Shown here piece after piece: positions 50,431 through 59,465 of a DNA stretch of 64,000 nucleotides (position 1 is the stretch's first letter; the number at the start of each line of letters is the position of its first letter). The translations under genes were made by a program, and so were the position numbers. The stretch comes from Aestuariivirga sp037139295 (lineage in GTDB: Bacteria; Pseudomonadota; Alphaproteobacteria; Rhizobiales; Aestuariivirgaceae). The notes below the pieces were generated by a model. That model was given only the letters and a program-made list of their open reading frames with translations. It ran no database searches and was not told the origin of the DNA. The stretch spans positions 62,001-126,000 of the forward strand of contig NZ_JBAXGR010000001.1 of NCBI RefSeq assembly GCF_037139295.1, written 5' to 3'.

Positions 50431-51968
50431 GCCAGCTTCTCCATGCGGTTCTCCTTCGCGAGTTCGCGCAGCTCGACCTTGCGGATCTTGCCCGATGGCG
50501 TGATCGGGAAGCGCTCGACTGTGAAGACCACCGCCGGCACCTTGAACTTCGCGATGCGTGAGGCACACAGCGCCTGCAATTCGGACGCTGCAACGGGCCG
50601 CGCCAGCTTCACGGCAGCACCCACGATCTCGCCATAGTAATCATCCGGCACGCCGAACACCGCCACCTCGGCCACTGCATCATGCTGCTGCAGCACGTTC
50701 TCGATCTCGGCGGGATAGATGTTTTCGCCACCGCGGATGATCATGTCGCGCAGGCGGCCGCCAGCAATGACAAGGCGGCCATCCGCGCGCAGGTAGCCAA
50801 GGTCGCCGGTGCGCAGCCAGCCGCCATCGATGATGGTTTCCGCTGTCGCCTCTGGCTTGTTGTAGTAACCTTCCATCACCATGGGCCCACGTGCCTGGAT
50901 CTCGCCGATCTCGCCCGCAGGCAGGACGTGAAGCGTCTCCGGGTTCACGATGCGCAATTCATAGTCGGGAAGCGCCTTGCCTGCCGTCTCCCAGCGCAGC
51001 GGATCATCATGTTCGGGGCACACGAACAGCGTGCCACCCTCGGTCTGGCCATAGACCTGCGAAAGCCCCGGCATCGGGAACTCTGCCGCACAGCGCCGCA
51101 GCACATCCGGGTTGCAGTCCGCCCCGCCGCAGCTTCCGGCCTTGAGGCTGGAGAGGTCGTAGCTCGAACGCGCCGGATGATCGAGCATCGCGAGATAGGA
51201 CGTCGGCACGCCCGAGAGATGCGTGCAGCGCTCGGCCTCGATGATGCGGAACATATTTTCGGGATCGAAGCTCGGCACGCCCACATAGGCGGCTCCGTGG
51301 CTGAGACACCCAAGCAGATTGAGAATGCAGCCCGCGCAGTGGAACAGCGGGATGATGGAGGTCCAGCGCCCACCAGCCACAAGGCCAAGCCTTGTGGCGC
51401 TGTTGCGCCCCACCATCATCATGGCGCGATGCGAGAGCAGCGCTCCCTTCGGGAATCCGGTGGTGCCGGATGTATAGAGCAATGCCGCAATCGCCAGAGG
51501 ATCAGGTGTCACCGGCATGACGGAATGACCTTCCGCCAGCAGGCGCGGATAGTCGTCTTCAAAAGTGAACACATGGGCCAGCAGCGGCAGTGAGGGCCGC
51601 AGCGCCGTGACGTTCTCGAGGTAAGGATTGGAACGATACTGCGTGGAGCAGATCAGCGCCTTCGCGTCCGACTGCTTCAGCGCATAGGCGAGGTCATCCT
51701 TGCGGTAATGTGTATTGAGCGGCACGAAGACCGCGCCCAGCGCCGCGCAGGCCATCTGCACCACGGCCCATTCCATGCGGTTCTCGGCCAGCAGTGCCAC
51801 GTGATCGCCCGCGCCAATGCCGCGCGCGCTGAGAGCCCCCGCCAGCGCCAGCGCTTCGTCACGATATTGAGCGAAGCTGCGGCGAGCATTCTGGTGCGGG
51901 AAGACCAGCGCGTCGGCGTCAGGCCAGGCCTTCGCCGCGTGCTCCAGCGTTCCCCATGGATGCAGCAT
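50427..51968 (-). CDS. AMP-forming acyl-CoA synthetase
   Basis: A 513-residue adenylate-forming ligase. The P-loop is LLYTSGTTGFPKGALLSH, the A5 motif is VYGQTEGG, the A7 motif is GWLRTGDLGYL, and the catalytic C-terminal lysine lies in ITPSGKIRKVEL. It activates a carboxylic acid as its CoA thioester; chain length or aromatic nature is not visible. The start ATG at 51968 shares its A with the SDR stop (TGATG). The longer frame to 52367 runs antisense-like through the SDR gene and is rejected. Confidence 0.93.
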   Translation of the reverse strand: MLHPWGTLEHAAKAWPDADALVFPHQNARRSFAQYRDEALALAGALSARGIGAGDHVALLAENRMEWAVVQMACAALGAVFVPLNTHYRKDDLAYALKQSDAKALICSTQYRSNPYLENVTALRPSLPLLAHVFTFEDDYPRLLAEGHSVMPVTPDPLAIAALLYTSGTTGFPKGALLSHRAMMMVGRNSATRLGLVAGGRWTSIIPLFHCAGCILNLLGCLSHGAAYVGVPSFDPENMFRIIEAERCTHLSGVPTSYLAMLDHPARSSYDLSSLKAGSCGGADCNPDVLRRCAAEFPMPGLSQVYGQTEGGTLFVCPEHDDPLRWETAGKALPDYELRIVNPETLHVLPAGEIGEIQARGPMVMEGYYNKPEATAETIIDGGWLRTGDLGYLRADGRLVIAGGRLRDMIIRGGENIYPAEIENVLQQHDAVAEVAVFGVPDDYYGEIVGAAVKLARPVAASELQALCASRIAKFKVPAVVFTVERFPITPSGKIRKVELRELAKENRMEKLA

Positions 51969-52732
51969 CACTGCGCGCACCAGCCGCCGTCGGCCGGAAG
52001 GATCGTGCCGGTGACGAAGCTCGCTGCATCGGAGGCGAGGAACACGGCAGGCCCCACCATCTCCTTCATCTCTGCCATGCGGCGCAGCGGCGTCCTTGCG
52101 GCGATGTGCTTCTCGGCCTCGGCCAGATAGGCCTGTCCTTCCGGCGTCATGGAATGGCGCGTGTAGCCGGGGTTGAAGGCATTCACGCGAATGCCATGTG
52201 GCCCCCATTCGGATGCAAGCCCGCGCACCAGCATGTCGATGCCGCCCTTGGCAGCGCAATAGGGTGTCAAGTCCTCGAAGGCAGCAACGGAGGCGTTGGA
52301 AGAGTTCATCACGATCACGCCGCCCGTACCTTGGGCGATGAATTGCCGCGCCGCGGCCTGCGCGCAAAGGAAATAGGAGCGGAGGTTGCCGCCGATCACC
52401 GTGTCGAATTCGGCGGGCGTAAAGTCGATTGCCGGCTTCTTGACGTTCACCCCGGCATTGCAGACGAGAATGTCAAGCCGCCCATAGCGGCGCACTGCGG
52501 CAGTGATGAAGGCGTAGGCTCCTTCCGGTGTGGACACATCCGCCAGAACGGGAAGCGTTTCATGCCCGAGGCCACGCAGTTCGGCCGCCGTCTTCTCCGC
52601 GTTCTCGTAGCTCCGTGCGCAGCCCACGACCGTGGCGCCAGCCTCGGCAAAGCCCAGCGCCAGCTCGCGCCCGATGCCGCGACTCGTGCCGGTTATGGCC
52701 GCCACACGGCCGGTGAGGTCGAAGAGTTTCAT
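51968..52732 (-). CDS. Short-chain dehydrogenase/reductase
   Basis: A 254-residue classical SDR. The cofactor motif is GTSRGIGRELA, the structural NAG is in LVCNAGVNV, and the active site shows NSSNASVAAF and YCAAK (Tyr-XXX-Lys). It oxidises or reduces a hydroxy/keto group with NAD(P). From the ATG at 52732 (MKLFDLTGRVAAITG). First gene of a three-gene coupled operon with the acyl-CoA ligase and HCCA isomerase, consistent with breakdown of a cyclic or aromatic acid. Confidence 0.92.
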   Translation of the reverse strand: MKLFDLTGRVAAITGTSRGIGRELALGFAEAGATVVGCARSYENAEKTAAELRGLGHETLPVLADVSTPEGAYAFITAAVRRYGRLDILVCNAGVNVKKPAIDFTPAEFDTVIGGNLRSYFLCAQAAARQFIAQGTGGVIVMNSSNASVAAFEDLTPYCAAKGGIDMLVRGLASEWGPHGIRVNAFNPGYTRHSMTPEGQAYLAEAEKHIAARTPLRRMAEMKEMVGPAVFLASDAASFVTGTILPADGGWCAQ

Positions 52733-52770
52733 GAAAGCGAACCTCTGTTTGCACTGCACATTCTTCGTTC

Positions 52771-52847
52771 GTCATCCCGGCGAAAGCCGGGACCCAGCTT
52801 CCTTCAATCGCCCAAAAGCTGGGCCCCGGCTTCCGCCGGGGTGACGG
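52771..52847. repeat. Palindromic intergenic repeat, family A, copy 4
   Basis: GTCATCCCGGCGAAAGCCGG at the left, CCCCGGCTTCCGCCGGGGTG at the right, with inner CCCAGCTT / AAGCTGGG arms. It separates hutH from the SDR operon, both on the minus strand. Confidence 0.83.
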
Positions 52848-52879
52848 GCCAATATGGGTGACGGCACTTCAGAATTTAC

Positions 52880-54412
52880 TTACCTGCACCCCAGATCGCC
52901 AAGCAACTCCGGCACCAGCCCTGCAAAGCTGCCCTGCTCGACAAGCGTGGCGATGGCTTCGGTGTCGGTGGCGAATTCGCGGTCCTCGTCGCGCTTGGCG
53001 GACTTGGCGCGCACGATTGCGTGCGCCTCCTCGATCGGCTTCGACGAGGCGAGGGGTCTGCGGAAATCGATGCCCTCGGCCGCCGCCATCAGTTCGATGG
53101 CGATGATGCGTGAAAGGTTGGCATTCATCGGGCCCAGACGCCGCGCACCGTGGGTGGCCATGGAAACATGGTCTTCCTGGTTGGCCGAGGTGGGGGCGGA
53201 GTCGACCGACGCCGGGTGCGACATCTGCTTGTTCTCGCTCATCAGGGCCGCCGCCGTGCATTGCGGGATCATGAAGCCCGAGTTGAGGCCCGGGTTGCGG
53301 ATGAGGAAGGGTGGCAGCAGCGAGATCGAACTGTCGATCAGCGCCGCGATGCGCCGCTCGGAGAGCGAGCCCATCTCGGCCACGGCCATGGCGATGATGT
53401 CGGCCGCGAAGGCCACGGGCTCGGCGTGAAAGTTGCCACCCGACAGCACCGCGCCATCCTCGGCGAACACCAGTGGATTGTCGGAGACCGCATTGGCCTC
53501 GATCACCAGCGTGCGTGCGGCGTGGCTGAGAAGGTCAAGGCAGGCGCCCATCACCTGCGGCTGGCAGCGGAAGGAATAAGGATCCTGCACGCGGTCATCG
53601 CCCTCGAGGTGCGAGGCGCGGATTTCACTGCCCGCCAGCAGGCGGCGATAGTGAGACGCGGCGAGAATTTGGCCGGGGTGCGGGCGCAGGGCATGGATGC
53701 GCGGGTCGAAGGGCGTATCGGAACCCATGACGGCATCAACCGACATGGCACCCGCGAGGATCGCGGCCTCGGCATTGCGTTCGGCGGCCACGAGCCCGAA
53801 CAGCGCCAGCGCGGTGGATACCTGCGTGCCGTTGAGAAGTGCCAGGCCTTCCTTGGGGCCAAGGGCCACGGGAGCGATGCCGGCGGCCTTCAGGGCCTCT
53901 GCGCCGCTCACCCGCTTGTCCTTCACCAGTGCCTCGCCCTCGCCAATGAGCACGAGGCTCATGTGGGCGAGTGGGGCAAGATCGCCCGAGGCACCGACGG
54001 AGCCCTGGCCGGGGATGACGGGCAGCACGTCGGTGTTGATCAGACCTGCCAACGCCTCCATGGCGGTGAGTGAGATGCCGGATGCACCCTGGCTCAAAGC
54101 ATTGAGCTTCATCAGCATGATCAGTCGGGTGACGCCCGCCGAAAGGGGAGCGCCTACGCCTGCCGCATGCGAGCGCACGATGTTGATCTGCAGCTTATCG
54201 AGATCGGCCATGGCGATGCGCGTCTTGGCCAGCTTGCCGAAGCCGGTGTTGACGCCATAGATCGCGTCGCCCGTGGCAAGCAGGCGCTTCACCGTCTCGG
54301 CGGAGCGGACGATGCGGGCGCGGGCCCCGGCGGAGAGTTCCACCGTGATGGGCCCGGCAAGGGCCGCGCGAATGTCGGAAAGATCCAGCGGGCGTTCACC
54401 GATGGCAATCAT
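52880..54412 (-). CDS. hutH: Histidine ammonia-lyase
   Basis: First enzyme of histidine breakdown, giving urocanate and ammonia. It has 510 residues. The cofactor MIO forms from A141-S142-G143 in GQGSVGASGDLAPLAHM. NTGFGKLA and the C-terminal SSLLPPFLIRNPGLNSG-type region (SSISLLPPFLIRNPGLNSG) are typical. It overlaps the upstream hutF by four bases and is thus under the shared hut control region. Confidence 0.97.
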   Translation of the reverse strand: MIAIGERPLDLSDIRAALAGPITVELSAGARARIVRSAETVKRLLATGDAIYGVNTGFGKLAKTRIAMADLDKLQINIVRSHAAGVGAPLSAGVTRLIMLMKLNALSQGASGISLTAMEALAGLINTDVLPVIPGQGSVGASGDLAPLAHMSLVLIGEGEALVKDKRVSGAEALKAAGIAPVALGPKEGLALLNGTQVSTALALFGLVAAERNAEAAILAGAMSVDAVMGSDTPFDPRIHALRPHPGQILAASHYRRLLAGSEIRASHLEGDDRVQDPYSFRCQPQVMGACLDLLSHAARTLVIEANAVSDNPLVFAEDGAVLSGGNFHAEPVAFAADIIAMAVAEMGSLSERRIAALIDSSISLLPPFLIRNPGLNSGFMIPQCTAAALMSENKQMSHPASVDSAPTSANQEDHVSMATHGARRLGPMNANLSRIIAIELMAAAEGIDFRRPLASSKPIEEAHAIVRAKSAKRDEDREFATDTEAIATLVEQGSFAGLVPELLGDLGCR

Positions 54413-55770
54413 GTGTCGAGCCTCCTCAAGGCGGCGCGGAAGTTCCGCGCGATCAGTTCTTCATGGATGTGATGGCGGTCTTTCACCACCTGTTGGCCGC
54501 AGACGAACACGTCCCGCACCAGCGCATTGCCGCCGGAGAAGATCCAGGTGTCGAGGGCGGCGTCTTCCGCGCGTCCCGCCAGCAGCGGGTGCTCGGCATC
54601 GAGCACGGTCACGTCGAAGCGGTGGCCGGGGGCGATGGCGCCGATGGGCTGCCGCATGGATCGGGCGCCGCCTTTGAGTGCGGCGTCATAAAGGCTGCGC
54701 CCGGTGGATCGGCCCGGCCCGCCCGCCAGCGCATTGCGGGTCAGGTCGCGCAGGCGCTGGGAATATTCCAGCATGCGCAGGTCTTCTGCGGGCGAGACGG
54801 TGATGTGGCTGTCAGAGCCGATGGCGATGGCCCCGCGCTCCCCCATGAAGTCCACCGCCGGGAAGATGCCGTCACCCAGATTGGCCTCGGTCGTGGGGCA
54901 TAGGCCGGCAATGGCGCCGGAGCGGGCGAGTGTGGCCGTCTCGGACGGCGTCATGTGGGTGGCGTGGATGGCCGTCCAGCGGTCGGAGAGGTCGAAATTC
55001 TCCATCAGCAGCTCTACCGGGCGGCGGCCCGAGAAGGCGAGGCAGTCGTCCACCTCCTTCACCTGCTCGGCCACATGGACGTGGATCGGGGCATCCGGCG
55101 GCAGGGCGGCAATCACCTCGCGCAGCAAGTCCGGCGTCACCGCCCGCAACGAATGGGGCGAGATGCCGACATGACGGAGTGCGCTGTCCTTGGCTTGTAT
55201 AGACAGGTTGCCGACGATCTTCAGGAAGCGCTCGGCATGGTTCAGGAAGCGACGCTGGCCGGGCACCGGATGCTGCCCTCCGAAGCCACCAAAGGCATAG
55301 AGCGTTGGAAGAATTGTGATGCCGATGCCAGCATGTTGCGCTGCAGCAAAACAGCGGAGGCTCATCTCGGCGGGGTCGGCATAGGGGGTGCCATCAGGTG
55401 CATGATGCAGGTACTGGAACTCACCCACCACCGAGAAGCCGGATTTCAGCATCTCGACATAGAGCTGCGCCGCAACGGCTTCGAGATCGTCAGGCGAAAG
55501 CCTGAGGGCGAAGCCATACATGGCTTCCCGCCAGGTCCAGAAGCTGTCCGCCCCCGGCCCGGCGCGTTCCGCCAGGCCCAGCATGAAACGCTGGTGGGCG
55601 TGGGAATGGACGTTGGGCATGGCCGGAACGGCGATGCCGGAAATGCGCTCCCCGCCCTCGCCCGGCCCGACATGGGTGATCAAGCCCATGGCATCGACGG
55701 TGACGGTCACGTCCCGTTTCCAGCCCTCTGGCGTTAGCACGCTTTCGAAGTGAAAATTCTGGCTTTGCAT
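54409..55770 (-). CDS. hutF: Formimidoylglutamate deiminase
   Basis: A 453-residue amidohydrolase that turns N-formimidoyl-L-glutamate into N-formyl-L-glutamate and ammonia. Metal-binding features: PNVHSHAHQRFM near the N-terminus, HVHVAEQ and ATHMTP in the middle, and IGSDSHITVSP. HutF marks the five-step pathway, whose last step needs N-formylglutamate deformylase (HutG), not found in this window. It is the first gene of the leftward hut arm and starts about 14 bases from the HutC palindrome. Confidence 0.95.
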   Translation of the reverse strand: MQSQNFHFESVLTPEGWKRDVTVTVDAMGLITHVGPGEGGERISGIAVPAMPNVHSHAHQRFMLGLAERAGPGADSFWTWREAMYGFALRLSPDDLEAVAAQLYVEMLKSGFSVVGEFQYLHHAPDGTPYADPAEMSLRCFAAAQHAGIGITILPTLYAFGGFGGQHPVPGQRRFLNHAERFLKIVGNLSIQAKDSALRHVGISPHSLRAVTPDLLREVIAALPPDAPIHVHVAEQVKEVDDCLAFSGRRPVELLMENFDLSDRWTAIHATHMTPSETATLARSGAIAGLCPTTEANLGDGIFPAVDFMGERGAIAIGSDSHITVSPAEDLRMLEYSQRLRDLTRNALAGGPGRSTGRSLYDAALKGGARSMRQPIGAIAPGHRFDVTVLDAEHPLLAGRAEDAALDTWIFSGGNALVRDVFVCGQQVVKDRHHIHEELIARNFRAALRRLDT

Positions 55771-55783
55771 GGCTCCGACTATA

Positions 55784-55795
55784 TTGTATATACAA
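55784..55795. promoter_or_regulatory. HutC operator palindrome
   Basis: TTGTATATACAA is a perfect 12-base palindrome, the form of known HutC sites, in the 46-base gap between divergent hutF and hutI. A further half-like TTATACAAG follows at 55798-55806. Binding here could repress both arms; urocanate is the usual inducer of HutC. Confidence 0.82.
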
Positions 55796-55816
55796 CCTTA
55801 TACAAGAGGCTTCATC

Positions 55817-57010
55817 ATGCTGCTCACCAACCTCAACGCCGCCACGATGCGGGACGGTTACGGCCTGATCGAGGATGCAGCCATCCTGATCGAGGGCGGA
55901 CGCATCAGCTGGGTAGGCCCCCAGTCGGAGGCTCCTGCTGGTCATGAGCCTACCGACTGCGAGGGTCGATTGGCCACCCCCGGCCTCATCGATTGCCACA
56001 CCCATATTGTCTACGGCGGCAGCCGGGCACATGAGTTCGAGCAGCGCCTCGCAGGCGTCTCCTATGCCGAGATCGCCAAGGCGGGCGGCGGCATCGCCGC
56101 CACGGTGCGGATGACACGGGCCGAATCAGAAGCCGACCTTGCGGCCTCGGCGCTGCGCCGGCTGGATGCCCTGCTTGCCGAGGGCGTCACCACCATCGAG
56201 GTCAAGTCCGGCTACGGGCTGGACCGCGACACCGAGATGAAGATGCTGAAGGTGGCCCGCGAGCTCTCCCAATGGCGCCCGGTGGACGTGGTCACCACCT
56301 ATCTCGGCGCCCATGCCCTGCCGCTGGAGTTCAAGGATGATCGCGCCGGTTATCTCGACCTCGTCTGTAATGACGTCATGCCAGCCGTGGCCAAGGCCAA
56401 CCTGGCGGACGCGGTGGATGCTTTCTGCGAAGGCATCGCCTTCTCGGTCGAGGAAACCCGACGGGTGTTCGAGGTGGCCAAATCCCTGGGCCTTCCCGTC
56501 AAGCTCCATGCCGAGCAGCTCTCCAACCTCGGCGGCTCGGCAATGGCCGCCCAATTCGGCGCCCTGTCGGTGGACCACATCGAATATCTCGACCAGGCGG
56601 GGGTGGACGCCATCGCCGCCTCCGGCACCGTGGCCGTGCTGCTGCCCGGCGCCTTCTATTACCTGCGGGAGAAGCAGGCTCCGCCCGTCGCAGCACTTCG
56701 CGAGGCGGGCGTGCCCATGGCGGTCGCCACCGACCTCAACCCCGGCACCTCGCCCGTCCATTCCATCCTCACCGCCATGAATATGGCCTGCGTGCTGTTC
56801 GGCCTCACGCCGGAGGAGGCGCTCAAGGGCGTCACCGACAATGCCGCCAAGGCACTGGGCCTCTATGACCGTGGCCTGCTGACGCCCGGCATGCGGGCCG
56901 ACATCGCGCTGTGGAACACGGCACGCCCAGGTGACCTCGCCTATCCGCTAGGCTTCAACCCGCTCGCCGCCGTCATCCACAACGGCGAGCTGGTGCGGGG
57001 CATCCTGTGA
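55817..57010 (+). CDS. hutI: Imidazolonepropionase
   Basis: A 397-residue amidohydrolase that opens 4-imidazolone-5-propionate to formimidoylglutamate. Metal ligands: PGLIDCHTHIVYGG near the N-terminus, KLHAEQLSNLGGS, and VATDLNPGTSP. The ATG at 55817 (MLLTNLNAATMRDG) has AGAGG upstream; the frame to 55769 runs through the operator and is rejected. First gene of hutI-hutC-hutU. Confidence 0.97.
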   Translation: MLLTNLNAATMRDGYGLIEDAAILIEGGRISWVGPQSEAPAGHEPTDCEGRLATPGLIDCHTHIVYGGSRAHEFEQRLAGVSYAEIAKAGGGIAATVRMTRAESEADLAASALRRLDALLAEGVTTIEVKSGYGLDRDTEMKMLKVARELSQWRPVDVVTTYLGAHALPLEFKDDRAGYLDLVCNDVMPAVAKANLADAVDAFCEGIAFSVEETRRVFEVAKSLGLPVKLHAEQLSNLGGSAMAAQFGALSVDHIEYLDQAGVDAIAASGTVAVLLPGAFYYLREKQAPPVAALREAGVPMAVATDLNPGTSPVHSILTAMNMACVLFGLTPEEALKGVTDNAAKALGLYDRGLLTPGMRADIALWNTARPGDLAYPLGFNPLAAVIHNGELVRGIL

Positions 57011-57741
57011 TGAGCGACGCCCAGCCGCTCTATGCCAAGGTCAAGGAGCACATCCTCGACAACATCCGCTCGGGTGCATGGAGTGCAGGGCGCCGCGTGC
57101 CTTCGGAGAACGAGCTGGTCGAAAGTTTTGGCATCAGCCGCATGACGGCCAACCGCGCCTTGCGCGAATTGACGTCGGAGGGCTTCCTCAGCCGCGTGCC
57201 CGGTGTGGGCACCTTCGTGAAGGAAGCCCCTGCCCTCTCCAGCCTCATGGAACTCCGCAACATCGCGGAGGAGATCGCCCAGCGCGGCCACCGCTATTCC
57301 TCGCGTCTTATCCGCAAGGGCCCATTCGACTCCAATCCGGCACTTGCCGAGGCGTTCGAGGACCGTGGCCTCAAGCAGCTGTTCCACATCGTCATCGTGC
57401 ATGAAGAGAACGGCGTTCCCGTTCAGCTCGAGGATCGCCATGTGAACCCCGCCGTGGTGCCGGACTTCCTCGAGCATGACTTCACCGAAACGACGCCCAC
57501 CGCCGTGCTGCTCGCCGCCACGCCGGTGGACGAACTCGAGCACACTGTCGAGGCGACGCTTCCCTCGCCCGAGCAGCAGCGCCTGCTCGGAATCGCAGCG
57601 CTCGAACCTTGCCTCGCCCTCTACCGCCGCTCGTGGAGCCGCGGAAAGGTCGCTACCGCCGTCACCCTCACCTATCCCGCCAGCCGCTACGCGCTTTACA
57701 GCCGCCACCGCACCGGTGAACGCGGCACCTTCTCTCAATAG
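57010..57741 (+). CDS. hutC: Histidine utilization repressor
   Basis: A 243-residue GntR-family repressor of the HutC subfamily. The winged HTH covers about residues 5-72 (VPSENELVESFGISRMTANR), and the UTRA ligand domain the rest, ending PASRYALYSRH. It senses urocanate or related intermediates. Its ATG shares one base with the hutI stop (TGATG), so it autoregulates through the upstream palindrome. Confidence 0.96.
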   Translation: MSDAQPLYAKVKEHILDNIRSGAWSAGRRVPSENELVESFGISRMTANRALRELTSEGFLSRVPGVGTFVKEAPALSSLMELRNIAEEIAQRGHRYSSRLIRKGPFDSNPALAEAFEDRGLKQLFHIVIVHEENGVPVQLEDRHVNPAVVPDFLEHDFTETTPTAVLLAATPVDELEHTVEATLPSPEQQRLLGIAALEPCLALYRRSWSRGKVATAVTLTYPASRYALYSRHRTGERGTFSQ

Positions 57742-57751
57742 GAGTTCACCC

Positions 57752-59422
57752 ATGACCACCCGCCGTGACAACACCCGCGTCATCAAATCCCCCACCGGCA
57801 CCACGCTGTCCTGCAAGTCATGGCTCACCGAAGCGCCCCTGCGCATGCTGATGAACAACCTCGATCCGGGCGTCGCCGAACGCCCCGAGGAACTCGTGGT
57901 CTATGGCGGCATCGGGCGCGCCGCGCGCAACTGGGAAGCCTATGACAAGATCGTGGCAGGGCTCCGCTCGCTGGAAGAGGACGAGACGCTGCTGGTGCAA
58001 TCCGGCAAGCCCGTCGGCATCTTCCGCACCCACAAGGATGCGCCGCGCGTGCTGATCGCCAACTCCAACCTGGTGCCGCACTGGGGCACCTGGGACCATT
58101 TCAACGAGCTCGATAAGAAGGGCCTGATGATGTACGGCCAGATGACCGCCGGGTCCTGGATCTACATCGGCACGCAGGGCATCGTGCAGGGCACCTATGA
58201 AACCTTCGCCGAAGTGGGCCGCAAACACTATGGCGGCAGCCTCAAGGGCAAGTGGTTTCTCACCGCTGGATTGGGCGGCATGGGTGGCGCACAGCCGCTC
58301 GCCGCCACCATGGCTGGCGCCTCGATGGTCGCCATCGAATGCCAGTCCTCGCGCATCGAGTTCCGTTTGAAGACGCGCTACCTCGACACCAAGGCGAATA
58401 CGATCGATGAAGCATTGGAAATCATCGACCGCTCGCACAAGGCCGGCAAGCCCATCAGCGTCGGCCTGCTCGGCAACGCAGCGGAGCTGCTGCCGGAATT
58501 CGTCAAGCGCGGCATCCGCCCCGATGCGGTCACCGACCAGACCTCGGCGCATGATCCGATCAACGGCTATCTGCCCGCCGGCTGGACGCTCGCCGAGTGG
58601 GAGGAAAAGCGCGTCTCCGACCCGCAGGCCGTGAAGGCCGCCGCCATGGCCTCGATGAAAACCCACGTCGAAGCCATGCTCGACTACTGGCACATGGGTG
58701 TTCCCACGCTGGACTATGGCAACAACATCCGCCAGATGGCACTGGAGAAGGGCCTGAAGAACGCCTTCGAGTTCCCCGGCTTCGTGCCCGCCTATATCCG
58801 CCCGCTGTTCTGCCGCGGCATCGGCCCGTTCCGCTGGGCCGCCCTCTCCGGCAACCCGGAGGACATCTACAAGACCGACCAGCGCGTGAAGGAGCTGATC
58901 CCCGATGATCCGCACCTCCACAACTGGCTCGACATGGCGCGCGAGCGCATCGCCTTCCAGGGGTTGCCCGCCCGCATCTGCTGGGTGGGCCTCGGCCAGC
59001 GCCACAAGCTCGGTATGGCGTTCAATGAAATGGTGCGGAACGGTGAAGTCGAGGCGCCCATCGTCATTGGCCGCGATCACCTCGACTCCGGCTCCGTCGC
59101 CTCGCCCAACCGCGAGACGGAAGGCATGATCGATGGCTCGGATGCAGTGTCGGACTGGCCGCTGCTCAACGCGTTGCTCAACACCGCATCAGGCGCCACC
59201 TGGGTGTCGCTGCATCATGGCGGCGGCGTCGGCATCGGCTATTCGCAGCATGCCGGCATGGTGATCGTGGCCGACGGCACGGATGACGCGGCCCGCCGCC
59301 TCGAGCGCGTGCTGTGGAACGACCCCGCCACCGGCGTCATGCGCCATGCCGATGCGGGCTACGAGATCGCTGTCGAATGCGCAAAGGAACAAGGGCTGAA
59401 GCTGCCGGGGATCACGGTCTAG
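57752..59422 (+). CDS. hutU: Urocanate hydratase
   Basis: A 556-residue NAD-dependent urocanase converting urocanate to imidazolonepropionate; length is standard. Typical segments: VYGGIGRAARNWEAY, GQMTAGSWIYIGTQGIVQGT, and GLGGMGGAQPLAATMAG as the NAD site, with GFVPAYIRPLFCRGIGPFRW holding the active-site cysteine. The ATG at 57752 has GGAG 8 bases upstream, 10 bases after the hutC stop. Confidence 0.97.
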   Translation: MTTRRDNTRVIKSPTGTTLSCKSWLTEAPLRMLMNNLDPGVAERPEELVVYGGIGRAARNWEAYDKIVAGLRSLEEDETLLVQSGKPVGIFRTHKDAPRVLIANSNLVPHWGTWDHFNELDKKGLMMYGQMTAGSWIYIGTQGIVQGTYETFAEVGRKHYGGSLKGKWFLTAGLGGMGGAQPLAATMAGASMVAIECQSSRIEFRLKTRYLDTKANTIDEALEIIDRSHKAGKPISVGLLGNAAELLPEFVKRGIRPDAVTDQTSAHDPINGYLPAGWTLAEWEEKRVSDPQAVKAAAMASMKTHVEAMLDYWHMGVPTLDYGNNIRQMALEKGLKNAFEFPGFVPAYIRPLFCRGIGPFRWAALSGNPEDIYKTDQRVKELIPDDPHLHNWLDMARERIAFQGLPARICWVGLGQRHKLGMAFNEMVRNGEVEAPIVIGRDHLDSGSVASPNRETEGMIDGSDAVSDWPLLNALLNTASGATWVSLHHGGGVGIGYSQHAGMVIVADGTDDAARRLERVLWNDPATGVMRHADAGYEIAVECAKEQGLKLPGITV

Positions 59423-59436
59423 TTATATTGAATGTC

Positions 59437-59464
59437 GTCATCCCGACGGAAGCCGGGGTGACGG
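59437..59464. repeat. Half copy of family A repeat after hutU
   Basis: GTCATCCCGACGGAAGCCGG then GGTGACGG forms a single hairpin like one arm of the family A repeats. It lies between convergent hutU and the sugar dehydrogenase gene and could end both. Confidence 0.7.
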
Positions 59465-59465
59465 A

